Shown piece by piece: positions 10,012 through 20,460 of a stretch of 64,000 bases of DNA (within the stretch, counting starts at the first letter, position 1; the number at the start of each line of letters is the position of its first letter). The translations under genes and the position numbers were made by a program. Source of the DNA: Pogostemon cablin. Taxonomy: Eukaryota; Streptophyta; Magnoliopsida; Lamiales; Lamiaceae. Below the pieces are notes generated by a model. The model made no database searches, was not told the origin of the DNA, and saw nothing but the letters and a program-made list of their open reading frames with translations. The DNA is taken from positions 26,932,927-26,996,926 of the forward strand of contig CM042987.1 in assembly GCA_023678885.1 (NCBI GenBank). Direction: 5' to 3'.

Positions 10012-10196
10012 TGAAAGAGATAAATTGAGAGAATAATTTTCTCTTCTATTTACATTGATTTTATAGTGCTTTCTTTCATAATTACAGCCGTCCTACAGCC
10101 ACCCTAAATCATACTTTACAGCTAGCTCAATATTTTACATTTTAATGACAACTAGTTAGTCTACAATTTCAGCTCATTATGCCCTATTTTCCAACA
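10012..10196 (-). repeat. Extra third copia LTR in tandem
   Basis: This 185-bp LTR is in the same orientation as the others, separated from the 5' LTR by ACT at 10009-10011. It differs from the 3' LTR by one base (GAGAG for GAGGG near its plus-strand start). A head-to-tail LTR pair with exactly the primer-site spacer between them is the layout of a 2-LTR circle junction. Confidence 0.93.
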
Positions 10197-10239
10197 TAGT
10201 GTATATTAAAGTATTATTTTTTTTGTGTGAGAAAATACT
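10197..10239. repeat. Right copy of the 42/43-bp repeat flanking the copia element
   Basis: This matches 5074-5115 except for one extra T. After it the flank continues GATAAACATT, presumably the original locus. Confidence 0.9.
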
Positions 10240-11042
10240 GATAAACATTATTGATCAATGTATTTCTTAGTACAAAACAAACATATTTTAGGATATATTA
10301 GATATACTTTTAAAATTATATTTTATCAAGTAATATAAAAATATGTCAGTTTTGCATTAAGAGTTTGATTGTTTAATACGATAAAGTAGACATTTATATC
10401 TATCAACTTACTGTACATTAAAATAATATATTATTTTTTTAATTTACGAGTATTTAATTAAAATATATCATGAATAATTTGTAGCACATATCATTTCTTT
10501 ATTGTAAAGCATTCACATTTAGTTCTAAAAGGTAAAGAACATTAATTTTTTTAAAAAAAAATTATCAATAAGCATGGAAATATTTAAAAATTTTACTTTG
10601 TTTATCTATATTTTCTAAAAAATCCTTAATAAATGCGCAAAGTTCATAAACCTATATATATAACATAAAGAAGTATTACATGATTGTTAAATATTGTTTG
10701 AGAATTTAATACATCAATTTCGGATTTTTAATCTTGCCCAAATCAAACATAACCAAAAGTCACAATACAAAAAAGTAAAATGGAACTGGTGAACCAAGAG
10801 CAGTACCACTTGATATCTAATTAATCTTGCACAGATATAGGATGAGCTTCCATGGAAGGGAGCTTTTCAATAATCCACCCCTCCACCTTATGAGCTCGAA
10901 AACGTACATCTGCTTCGTCTGCCTCCATAAATTAAAACCGAGGACAGCATGCTTCCGAAGGCATTGTGAATCATAACCTCTCCGCAGACTTACTAGATAA
11001 CAAATATTAAATCCTTTCGTTATACTAACTTCCCACGTGCAC
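10240..11042. other. AT-rich spacer and CTU1 3' flank
   Basis: No coding potential is seen. The part next to 11042 includes the CTU1 3' untranslated region. A weak open frame at 10817-11062 on the minus strand overlaps the CTU1 stop region in another frame and is not a gene. Confidence 0.5.
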
Positions 11043-14000
11043 TTAAAAGTCAAGCGTTCCACATTGCTTGCTCTGCAAACTATTGGTACCGTTAGTTACT
11101 ATTGTCTCCTTGCTGCGCTCGTGATCTAAGCCTCGACTCCTTCCAATACCCAGCTTAGGCAAACCTCGATTTAGTCCCTCCAATAAAACACATGCTTTGC
11201 ACCATTTCTGCATATACTTTAACTATGAGCTTCGTGGCCTTAAACCTTAACACAATTGTAGAACACTAATGCATGAAAAATATTTGAAACACACATACAG
11301 AAGAAACTATGGACCACCACCACACACACACAAAAAAAAAACCAAATTTAACCGCTTGTGATTTATAGCCACAACTTATCATTTTTAACCACATTCATGG
11401 TAAATCATAGTTGCATCATTATGCCTTACTGGGTTTTGTGGTTACGACCGAGTGGAATCAACTTCATTTTCTTAAGTTTGTGGAGAGGCTTGAGCTTTAA
11501 TGGTACAAGTATGAAGGTAGAGATGTCTTTTACTAGATCTTCTTTACCAGGAATTTGAAATTTTCAAAATAAATCAGTATGAACCTTAAGTTGTGGCTGA
11601 ACACAAAAAATTTTCTGTTAGGAGTAGCTAAGACTAAAAGGCACAAAACAATGATATTAGCCACATTTCAACTGCACCAATCAAATCTAAAGACTCGCAG
11701 CCCTATATAATAGGTCCATAGTAGTTTCTCTATCGACTGTGAAGAAAGTCAAAACTCATAAGCACAGGCTGATTACTAGAGAAAACTGAAAGGCAAGAAA
11801 AAATTCATAGTTTATGGCAACTAGTGAAAGAAAGGAAATTTTTGGGAGGGAATGCTCACTGCTATTTAAAGGTTAAAATAAAAATTAAGAAACCTAATAT
11901 GACACCAAATCATTGCAGTGAGAAAGTTCAGGCAAATAGGTAAAACAATCAGAAACAACCATCTGGTCATGTTGAAATTTAATCCTGTTCTAGAGATGAT
12001 TATGCGGAAGAAAAAAATAATAATTGTGCAAAGAATCATGAACAAGTCTTGTGTGAGATCGTCTGTAATATTTTGCCAAGAATTAATGCAAAGCGAAGAT
12101 ACATGCCACTTATACTGATATTTGAATAAGCATTCTCACCTGGCTGGAAATGTAACCACATCTCTCACAAATTCCCTGCTCAGGCATTTTTGTAGAAGTA
12201 GAGATCCTAAAATCTTCACCTGATTTTATAATGTCAAGTATAGCTCTTGGCCTGAAATGAAGAATCGCAAGAATTAAGTTGCATTGAAATAAAAGAAGTA
12301 CAACACCAACTGTAAAAGAGTATGAAACAAGTGGTAAAACCTGATTCTTTCCAAATCTTTAATGAATTCCCGAGCAAAGCCACGATAAGCATTAGGGGAA
12401 TAGATGCCTGCAATGCAATTTCAAATGACAACAAAACCTCATGAGAAGAGAACAAAGAAACCTTGATCGATATATGAAATTCATAATTGGTAAAATATCC
12501 ACTAGCTGCTCAGAGAATCCTCTTTCTTGAACGGAGAACGACATACAAAACATAACTAGAATCTCCTCATCCTAGCATTCTAGGCCTCTGCAGCTTTATA
12601 TAATAAAAGGAAAAAGGGAACAGGGGCCTAGAAAGAAAGAAAGAATGCACCTACTTATTTAAATTCAAAGGTTCTACCAGGAAAGAAACAACTATAATAC
12701 AAAAAAATGATGAATCATGCTGAGTAACTTACACTCAGTAGAGAAATAGTCCAGCCGTTTGAAATATGCGTACGTAACAAGCAGGTTAAGGGCTCACTCA
12801 ACCATCAGTCAACAAGAAATACACAGATTATTAGTTACTAAAATATTTATTAGAAATTCAGAACCAACAAAGAGGAGAAATCATAAGATCTGAAATCAAA
12901 AGGATATATCACAATTTCCTTTTCGTAGGTGTACTTGAAAGGCTTGCATCTTGGAATAGGACCATCTTCACCTGTGGTTATTGATGTGCACCTACTCAGC
13001 CTGAGATGTTCGTAGCGAATTCTCATTGATCAATAAAGCTTATAAAGAACATGAAGATCTGCCTATTCCAATGATTCTTTCCTATCACTCTGACTCTTAC
13101 TTTCAGGATAATAACAAAACATGTTACCTGGCAATGTCGCCTCTTAATATGTTTAAAAGGACTGTTTCAGCAATGTCATCTGCATTATGCCCAGTAACAA
13201 GTTTGTCTACTTTCAAAAGTGCAGCACCACGATCAAGGGCCTAAAACAAAAACATTGTATTAGCAAATCTTCTTCCTCTTTGTGACAATACAAAATCCGC
13301 AAACTTCATAAAAGTAACTCAATTATGACTTATATTCTTCACAAATTATCTGAATTTGCATCACTTTATTCTGAGGTTAATATGAAATTAAAGTTAGCTA
13401 TTTACATAGTCATTGTTTACAAGTAACATTAGAATAGAATAAAAGCTAAAAATAGAAACATATCAAACTACAAAATTATTGCAAGAAAATTAAACCAAAA
13501 GGTAATAGATAAGGTGTTGCAAGGTACTTTAAGTAACCAAATTCAATAAAATATAACTTTATCACCTGGCGACGAAAAACACCACAGAATGTGCAGTTGT
13601 TCTTCAGACCTATTAACTTCACAATCTCATCCATTGTCCATCCATACAATTCTTTATATGAAACGACTTTAAGAGGAAGTCCATACTGAATCGAGTAAAC
13701 AAAACAGCCTATTAGACATTATCAGAGTCTGGTGGAACAAAAAATAGCTAATGCAATCGCCAGTGCATCAATGCTATATAAGTAAAAACTACACTAGAAT
13801 ACTTAGGATCACCTTAAGCTTTCTAGAACAAAACAATAAAATTAGTATTAAGGAAGAAAATGAACAGTGTGCTCATTTAGAAAAGGGAAGAAAAATTTTA
13901 TGACAGTTCCAAAATACCAGTAAATGAAAGACTAAGCAAAAGCAAAAAAAGTTGATAATATACCTGGATTTCATTTCTTTTAACAGTTTCAAGTGAATCA

Positions 14001-14549
14001 TCCCTGTAACCAGTGATGCCTTCATCCACTGACAACAAGAAAAGATCCAGGCCGTAATCGTGCCTCCGATTCAATTCGGACATAACATAGGCAAGAACTG
14101 TGGAATCTGCAACGGACCAGTTAATTTTAATCAAAATCAATTAATTCAAGTCCATGATCATACACAATGACCAAACCATTCAAGCTGATATTGATAAGAC
14201 CTCGATCACGCAAATGAATTCAAAATCTTAAAAAGAAAAAGAAAAACACAAATTTCTCACCTTTTCCTCCAGAAGCTCCAATTGCTATGCGTTCACCAGG
14301 CTTGAAGAGATGATTATCAACAATTACTCTATGAATTTCATCTTCGAAAACAGCGTAGAAGCAGAGCTTGCATATCTGTTACAAGGAGAGTTCATTTCAG
14401 GCAGGTATTTGATGGACGCAGAAACGCCAAGTGAAAGCATAACAAAATTTTACTTGTTCGAGGGTTTTTGGACGCTTTAGGGCGGCGCGGCTGGCGTTGC
14501 AGATGGTGCAAAGCCTACCTCTCGGCTTCGCAGCCGCCTCCGACGCCAT
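11043..14549 (-). CDS. CTU1: Cytoplasmic tRNA 2-thiolation protein 1 (CTU1/ROL5/NCS6), ten exons
   Basis: CTU1 with CTU2 thiolates the wobble uridine (U34) of cytosolic tRNAs for Lys, Glu and Gln, with sulfur from URM1. Exons: 14454-14549, 14261-14375, 13964-14106, 13566-13685, 13128-13240, 12908-13000, 12733-12773, 12341-12407, 12140-12251, 11043-11207. They total 1065 nt, 354 residues, close to the family length. The start ATG (14547-14549) opens [18 protein letters not shown]. Key features: N-terminal zinc-binding CTIC and CKLC, the PP-loop GASGGKDST split by intron 2, [22 protein letters not shown], and the C-terminal CERC and KWCKAC pairs. All introns are GT-AG except that between exons 6 and 7, which looks AT-AC (12774-12907). 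A 31-residue tail follows the conserved GIGR. No frame break is seen, so the gene appears intact. The 932-bp last intron and nearby MITE are unremarkable. Confidence 0.95.
12774..12907 (-). other. Probable U12-type AT-AC intron of CTU1
   Basis: Between exons 6 and 7 the intron begins ATATCCTTTT, an exact match to the minor-spliceosome donor consensus. It has a branch element CCCTTAACC at 784-792 of the 12 kb block (12784-12792) and ends in AC at 12774-12775, about 12 nt after the branch A. No GT-AG choice gives the conserved protein, whereas AT-AC splicing gives [14 protein letters not shown] across the junction. Length is 134 nt. Confidence 0.85.
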
Positions 14550-14751
14550 ATCAGCACTCTCAACTTCTTTTAGTTCGAATAAATAAATAAAAATAAAAAA
14601 GAGGAAACCATTTGAGCGGAAAAAATATATACGGGAATTTGTTGAGCTCATTTTTAGGGTAAATCGTCCCGGTTTCGTTAATTTTTTTTTTTTTAAATTT
14701 AAATTCTCATGATAGGGTGGTTTGGTCGTATGTTTAACGGGATTAAAATTA
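14550..14751. promoter_or_regulatory. CTU1 upstream region
   Basis: This is the 5' flank of CTU1, AT-rich with a T run at about 14680. I see no certain TATA box. A repeat with a MITE begins about 200 bp upstream of the start codon. Confidence 0.4.
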
Positions 14752-15079
14752 TTTCAATCTTATAACTTTTCTTATAGTCTATTTTACTCCTAATAAATAC
14801 TCCTTTCGTCCCGTTTCAAATTTTAGGTTTGCTTTTTGCACGTAGATTAAGGAATGTAGTATTTTTAATGTGTAGTGAGATGAGAAAAATAATATTTTAA
14901 TGTAAAGTGAGTAAGTGTATTAGTGTGAAGTGTGGGGTTATGGAGAAAGAAAAAGTTAATTTGTGTGGGTCCCATCTACCAAAAAGAGAAATATAAAGAT
15001 TGAAATAGGACGGATGAAATATAAGTTTGTCAATTTAATTCCACCAACGAAGAATAAAGCCAAACTCGTTCTATTTTCG
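14752..15079. repeat. Dispersed repeat, copy 1, split by a MITE
   Basis: Segments such as TTATAGTCTATTTTACTCC and AGTTTGTCAATTTAATTCC match the second copy at about 15196-15275, but are separated by the MITE at 14800-15019. The repeat family itself is not identified. Confidence 0.65.
14800..15019. mobile_element. Stowaway-like MITE, 220 bp
   Basis: Terminal inverted repeats are CTCCTTTCGTCCCGTTTCAA on the left and, in reverse complement, TTTCATCCGTCCTATTTCAA on the right. TA flanks both ends (14798-14799 and 15020-15021). The length and TA target are typical of Stowaway (Tc1/mariner) MITEs. The second host-repeat copy at 15196 shows the site without the insertion. Confidence 0.85.
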
Positions 15080-15182
15080 CTGGAAACGCTGACATCATCG
15101 ATTAACGGCCACGTTATAATCGAAATTGTCGATTTTTGGGCGAGATGATGACGTGGCGTCCTGATTCCAGGTGAGTCAGTAG

Positions 15183-15320
15183 ATAAAAACCTATTCAGTC
15201 TCATAACTTTCCTCATAGTTTATTGTAGTCCCAATAAAGATAAGTTTGTCAATTTAGTCTCATCGGTAAAGAATTAGGAACAAACATATCCTATTTTCAA
15301 CGAAAAGTTATGAGACTAAA
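15183..15320. repeat. Dispersed repeat, copy 2, uninterrupted
   Basis: This reads CTCATAGTTTATTGTAGTCC then AATAAAGATAAGTTTGTCAA, the uninterrupted counterpart of 14752-15079. A near-inverted segment (AAAAGTTATGAGACTAAATT) follows at about 15300. Confidence 0.65.
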
Positions 15321-15484
15321 TTGATGGGACTACTCTTGTTAATGAATTCTTTTGAAAAAAAAAAGTAAAAATAGGTATTTTAAAGAATAATAATACTCGG
15401 CTTTTTAAAATGTAATGCTTCAAAAAATAATAATAATAAAATACTCCTTTCAATGCAAAACAATGTTTAAGTTGTGCTAATACC

Positions 15485-15670
15485 ATTATTATCACTTTTC
15501 ATAGATTTTTGTGTATAATAGAATTCCTATGGCTGTTACCATCAAATGTGATGATAATAATGATCACTTTGTACATTAATGAAAAGTGATAATAATGACT
15601 AAAAATTATTTTTGTACTAGTACTCAGACATTTTGGTGTTTAATAGAATTCCAATGGCTATTACCATCAA
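15485..15670. repeat. Small inverted and direct repeat cluster
   Basis: An 18-bp perfect inverted repeat (ATTATTATCACTTTTCAT at 15485-15502, its complement at 15579-15596) surrounds a short spacer. The segment AATAGAATTCCTATGGCT at about 15518 recurs with one change at about 15645. This may be a small foldback element; no family is recognised. Confidence 0.55.
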
Positions 15671-15879
15671 AATTAGTGGTTGACCTTTGTTAATAATGTG
15701 TAAATGTGCAATAACAAAAATCTGAATATTGTTTGCAGTCTGCAGAGAATACTGTCTACCAAAAAAAAAAAAAGTTGTACTAATTTTTAAATTTCTATTC
15801 AATCCAACTAAACCATTTTTTTTAGTTCCTATTTAAGTCCGAAATAAACATGTCTTAATAATAGTCAAGTATATGAAAA
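15671..15879. other. AT-rich spacer before segmental copy A
   Basis: Nothing coding is seen. A 13-base A run lies near 15760. Confidence 0.4.
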
Positions 15880-16064
15880 TATACTTAAAAGCTAATATTA
15901 TTACTCAAACAAGTGTATGAAATAAAAAAATTGACAAAGTTATTGGATCGAAAAGACACTGCAAATGTATATATCAACTATACAGTACATATATAAGAAC
16001 AATTTGTTACAATTTAAGAAACCAAAATAAAAACTAAGATGGCAAATTAATGATGTGATGTTGT

Positions 16065-16353
16065 TTATAATGCTGTGGCATTACAGAGAGGGCAGGTGTT
16101 CTTCATCTTCAACCACTTCTTGATGCAATAAGCGTGATATTAATGTCTACATCTAAGTATTCCGATCCTCCCATCCTCCTCGACCACATCGCCTGACATA
16201 CCACGCACACATTCCCGTCGTCGGTGAATTTCTTCGCCGTCTTCAGATGCTTCCCTATGAATTCTTCCGGGAAACCACCTCTCGGCCTAATAGAATCTTG
16301 AATCTCATATCGTGCCGGAAAATCCCCACCCCTCACAGCGGCACCGAATGTTT
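16065..16353 (-). pseudogene. RING-H2 finger gene fragment (copy A)
   Basis: The minus strand encodes an E3 ubiquitin ligase-like C-terminus: a leader with DSIRPRGGFPEEFIG, then CVVC, and in a shifted frame HAYCIKKWLKMKNTCPLC ending in NATAL and a stop at 16065-16067. Cys and His spacing fits a C3H2C3 RING. The frame is broken between the first Cys pair and the His region, and a stop falls just before the YHAYC motif. Only the last exon is present, so this is a captured fragment, not a working ligase. Confidence 0.75.
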
Positions 16354-16365
16354 TACTATTCTAAG

Positions 16366-18731
16366 TTTAAAATAAAAATTAAGAAATCTAATATGACACC
16401 AAATCATTAAAGTTAGGAAGTTCAGGTAAATTGGTAAAATAATCAGAAACAACCATCTGGTCATGTTGAAATTCAACCCTGTTCTAGAGATTATTAAGCC
16501 AAAAATAATAAATTCATATTTGTGCAAAGAATCATGAACAAGTCTTGTGTGAGATCATCTCTAATATTTTGCCAAGAATTAATGCAAAACAAAGATACAT
16601 AGCACTTACACTGATATTTGAATAAGCATTCTAACCTGGCTGGAAATGTAACCACATCTCTAGCAAATTCCCTGCTCTGGCATTTTTTTAGAAGTAGAGA
16701 TCTTAAAATCTTCACTTGATTTTATAATGTCAAGTATAGCTCTTGGCCTGAGATGACAAACCGCAATAATTAAGTTGCATTGAAATACAAGAAGTACTAC
16801 ACCAACTGTAAAAGAGTATGAAACAAGTGGTAAAACCTGATTCTCCCCAACTCTTTAAGGCAAAAGCTTCTGCGCTCCCGGGGACACACCATGCCCCCAT
16901 GGAAACACAACTCTCCCCCTCCATATTCTATTTAAACCTGTATTGCTAGGGGTTTAAATTGCAAAGGGGCACGGTATCCCCGGGGAAACAAGAGCCTCAC
17001 TCACTCTTTAATGAATTCCCGAGCAAAGCCACGATAAGCATTAGGGGAGTAGATGCCTGCAATGCAATTTCAGATGATAATAAAATCTCATCAGAAGACA
17101 ACCAAGAAACCTTAATTGAAGAGAACCAAGATATCCACTACCTGCTTGGAGAATCCTCTTTCTTGCACGGAGAACGACATACAAAAGAAATAACTAGAAT
17201 CTCTTCATCCTTGATTTCTAGGCCTCTGCAGCTTTATATAATAAAAGGAGAAGGGAACAGGGGACTAGAAAGAAAGACATAATGCACCAACTTAGTAAAA
17301 ATACGGAGGTTTTACCAGGAACGAAGCAACTATAATACAAAAAAATGACAAATCATGCTGCGTAACATACACTCAGTAGAGATGTAGTCCAGCCATTTGA
17401 AATATGCGTATGTAACAAGTAGATTAAGGGCTCACTCAACCATCATTCAACAAGAAATACACAGATTACTAGTTACTAAAATATTTATTAGAAATTTCAA
17501 AACCAACAAAGAGGAGAAATCATAAGATCTGAAACTAAAAAAATATATCACAATTTCAGAGGTTCTACCATGAACGAAAGAAAGACAACTATAATACAAA
17601 AAAGTGATAAGTCATGCTGCGTAACATACACTCAGTAGAGAAATAGTCCAGCCTTGAAATATGCGTACGTAACAAGTAGATTAAGGGCTCACTCAACCAT
17701 CATTCAACAAGAAATACACAGATTACTAGTTACTAAAATATTTATTAGAAATTCAAAATCAACAAAGAGGAGAAATCATAAGATCTGAAACTAAAAAGAT
17801 ACTTATATCACAATTTCCTTTTTGTAGGTGTACTTGAAAGGCTTGCATCTTGGAATAGGACCATCTTCACCTGTGGTTATTGGCGTGAACCTACTCAGCC
17901 TGGAATGTTCATTGAGAATTCTCATTGATCAATAAAGCTTATAAGAACATGAAGAGCAGCCTATTCCAATGATTCTTTCCTATCACTCTGCCTCTTACTT
18001 AGGATATTAACGAAACACGGTAACTGGCAATGTCACCTCTTAATATGTTTAAAAGGACTGTTTTATGCAATGGCATCTGCATTATGCCTAGTAACAAGTT
18101 TGCCTACTTTCAAAAGTGCAGCACCACGATCAAGGGCCTAAAACAAAACCATTACATTAGCAATTCAACTTCATCTTTATGACAATTCAAAATCACAAAG
18201 TTCATAAAAGTAACTCAATTATAACTTATATTCTTCACAAATTTTCTGAACTTGCATCACTTTATTCTGAGGTTAATATGAAATTAAAGTTAGCTACTTA
18301 CATAGCCATTCTTTACAAGTAAAATTAGAATAGAATAAATGCTGAAAATAGAAGCATATCAAACTACAAAGTTATAGCAAGAAAAATAAAGCAAAAGATA
18401 ATAGATATGGTGTTGCAAGGTACTTTTAAGTAACCAAATTCAATAAAATATAACTTTATCACCTGGTAACGAAAAACACCACAAAATGTGCAGTTGTTCT
18501 TCAGACCTATTAGCTTCACAATCTCATCCATTGTCCATCCATACAATTCTTTATATGAAACGACTTTAAGAGGAAGTCCATACTGAATCGCGTAAACAAA
18601 ACAGCCTATTAGACATTATCAGAGTCTGGTGGAACAAAAAATAGCTAATGCAATCGACAGTGCATCAATGCTCCGAAAGTAAAAACTACACTAGAACACT
18701 TAGGATCACCTTAAGCCTCTAGAACCAAACA
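16366..18731 (-). pseudogene. CTU1 partial copy, exons 4-9 with introns (copy A)
   Basis: The sequence follows the CTU1 gene from about 11872 to 13833 with exons and introns in order, so it is a DNA-level copy, not a retrocopy. Exon 9 lies near 16625-16750, exon 8 near 16850-17065, exon 6 near 17820-17905, exon 5 near 18030-18138 and exon 4 at 18463-18582. Exon 8 is split by a 145-bp insertion (16859-17003). A block of about 250 bp around exon 7 is tandemly duplicated (about 17306-17558 and 17559-17806). The U12 donor is altered and single-base changes disrupt frames. It lacks exons 1-3 and 10, so it cannot make CTU1. Confidence 0.92.
16859..17003. mobile_element. Small palindrome-ended insertion in the CTU1 pseudo-exon 8 (copy A)
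   Basis: Flanked by CTCTTTAA at 16851-16858 and 17004-17011, where the parent gene has ATCTTTAA once, so an 8-bp target duplication fits a hAT-like MITE. The arms carry CTCCCGGGGACACACC and a near-complement GGGCACGGTATCCCCGGG. The exact termini are imperfect. The same insert is in copy B at 36155-36299. Confidence 0.6.
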
Positions 18732-19096
18732 AAATCAATCCATAATGGAGAATATATGTTATGTTGGTTTCAATTTACGTTGAAACTACTTTGGACTCTA
18801 TTTGTGAGTCAAAACCTGCAAAAACTTGTTTTTGAAATAGAAATCCATCCCAATCTGAGTCCTTAATTTTTAAGGGATTCCATCATATTAATCTATTGTT
18901 TAATTCTAATCCTGGTTAAATTTTATCAATTAAAAAAAACGATCAAGAAAAGAAATTCATTCGATTCATAGTTAGAAATTAAAATTCAAGGCGAACAGCA
19001 TCGAAAACTAAACTAAAATCTCCGACAAGGAGGGAAACTTGTGCAGAGACTCTTTTTGGAAATTAAATTGCAAAGATAAACCCTAACACACAGTCT
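18732..19096. other. Noncoding part of copy A between CTU1 piece and next exon
   Basis: AT-rich; nothing recognised. It is missing from copy B, lying inside the B-specific deletion. Confidence 0.4.
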
Positions 19097-19666
19097 TCAG
19101 TACTGATCATTATCTGCAGCTGTCACAATTGAGTCAACAACCTCTTTCACATCGATAAAGTGGCACATTACAATGGGCGGGACGTATTGCGTGTAATGGA
19201 GGAAATGGTTGCCGTCTTCGTCTCGAACGGAGAAACTTTCTCTCAGGGCGGAGTGTTCGATCCGAACCTGGAGCCTTATCGCGACCCGACACTTGTCCAG
19301 AGCTTTTTTGATGTCGGCAGCCTTCTTCCTGACTCCCTCCGGAGCTGAACTCCAGATTTCGATGACAATGGACTTGCTTCGACGACGAATTAAGCCTGAT
19401 CTGGTGTTGACAAAATGATCTGCAATCTGGTTGGCAACATCTCTGAGGAGATGATCGTCCCGTAAGTCCACAGTATCTTCAGCAGCATCCATGAAAGTGA
19501 CACCGTCTTGCCCCTGAATCTTGAACCTGCAACATTGGCTTGTGTGCACCTCAACTGTGACGCCCATCACCAGGTTCTCCACGTATACCTTCATTTGCCT
19601 CGCGGCTGCAAGGTTGATTTCATCCATTCCACTCGCATACACAGAGATTACAGAGGAGGCTGCTAT
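19097..19666 (-). CDS. Unknown exon with a 181-residue open frame (copy A)
   Basis: On the minus strand an intact frame follows an apparent acceptor (CAG at 19667-19669), reading on into MYASGMDEINLAAARQMK and ending NDQY before a stop at 19097. It is a mixed charged protein with no signal peptide or membrane segment, and contains VEVHTSQCCRFKIQGQDG and SIVIEIWSSAPEGVRKKA. I do not recognise the family. Codon usage looks gene-like and the frame is unbroken over 570 bp, unlike its neighbours, so it may be a more recent or preserved capture. Copy B keeps only its first part (37771-38023). It could be a host gene exon whose other exons are elsewhere. Confidence 0.5.
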   Translation of the reverse strand: MAASSVISVYASGMDEINLAAARQMKVYVENLVMGVTVEVHTSQCCRFKIQGQDGVTFMDAAEDTVDLRDDHLLRDVANQIADHFVNTRSGLIRRRSKSIVIEIWSSAPEGVRKKAADIKKALDKCRVAIRLQVRIEHSALRESFSVRDEDGNHFLHYTQYVPPIVMCHFIDVKEVVDSIVTAADNDQY

Positions 19667-20189
19667 CTGAATTAAAGATTATTGCAAAGATAAACCACTC
19701 TTGAGTAGAAGCTAAAGGACCCTCACAATTAATAATTAATCCTAATTACTGCAAGATTAATGTCCTAATTAACCAAAATTAAGCTCTACACAGCTCCAAC
19801 AAAGAAGCCCAAAAACCAGAGAGGGACCCATGTACAGTTTTTTCTCTCTCTCTCCAATCAAATCCTACAACCAACGCCCCTGCTCTCTCTTCTATTTCAA
19901 TATCATAATCATCCTGCACTATTCTACCCCCTATTCACAATTATAGAAGAAGAAATGGTTCTAGATGAACCATCAATAGCTGTATTCAATTAAAAACCAC
20001 AAAAACTATACTGTTAAAAAAAAGAATTATCACAGAACCCAATTCTTGAATGCAGAGTCACAAATCTCACAACCGAAAGGAAAACCCCTTTCCAAAATTG
20101 AATGGAAAACCTACCAAACAATCTTTTTGCAGATGAGAAGAGGTTGAGAGAGAGGAGGAGAGAGAGGGCAGCGAGTTGAGAGTGGGGAG
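19667..20189. other. Noncoding region of copy A upstream of the unknown exon
   Basis: Contains a CT-rich stretch (about 19840-19900) and AT-rich sequence. It may be the promoter or intron of the unknown exon; no clear signal is seen. Confidence 0.35.
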
Positions 20190-20460
20190 CAGGGGTCTAG
20201 CGGGAGCGGGAGCGGGAGCGGGAGACGAGTACAGATGTCGACGGGAGCAAGAGACGAGCACGGCTGCCGGCGGGAGCAAGAGGCGAGCACGACTGCCTGC
20301 TTGAACAAGAGGCGAGCACGTTGAGAGTGGGAGCAGAGGTCCAGCGGGAGAAGCAGGTGCGCGCGCGTAAGATGCCGACGGGAGCAAGAAGCGAGCACGG
20401 CTGCTGGCGGGAGCAAGACGCGAGCACGGCTGCCGGCGGAGGCAAGACGCGAGCAGGGGC
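20190..20460. repeat. GC-rich minisatellite (copy A)
   Basis: Imperfect units of about 30-35 bp share GGGAGCAAGAGGCGAGCACG. It opens with hexamer repeats GGGAGC; copy A has one hexamer more than copy B. Long open frames on the minus strand here give Ser/Arg/Ala-rich repeats in all frames and are composition effects. Confidence 0.7.

Larger units (their letters stand above)
5116..10196 (-). mobile_element. Ty1/copia retrotransposon with three LTRs
   Basis: This copia element of 5081 bp is read on the minus strand: LTR (10196-10012), 3-bp spacer, LTR (10008-9824), initiator-Met primer site, gag, protease, integrase, reverse transcriptase, RNase H, polypurine tract, LTR (5300-5116). The LTRs are 185 bp and differ from each other by only one to three bases, so the insertion is young. 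The coding frame is broken by two in-frame TGA codons and one homopolymer shift, so it is defective but only lightly decayed. The gag-PR-IN-RT order defines copia. Confidence 0.95.

Noticed and set aside
12774..12907. GT-AG alternatives for the exon 6-7 intron of CTU1
   Set aside because: A GT donor is available at the GTGATA but no AG near the exon 7 start keeps the conserved protein; AT-AC fits exactly.
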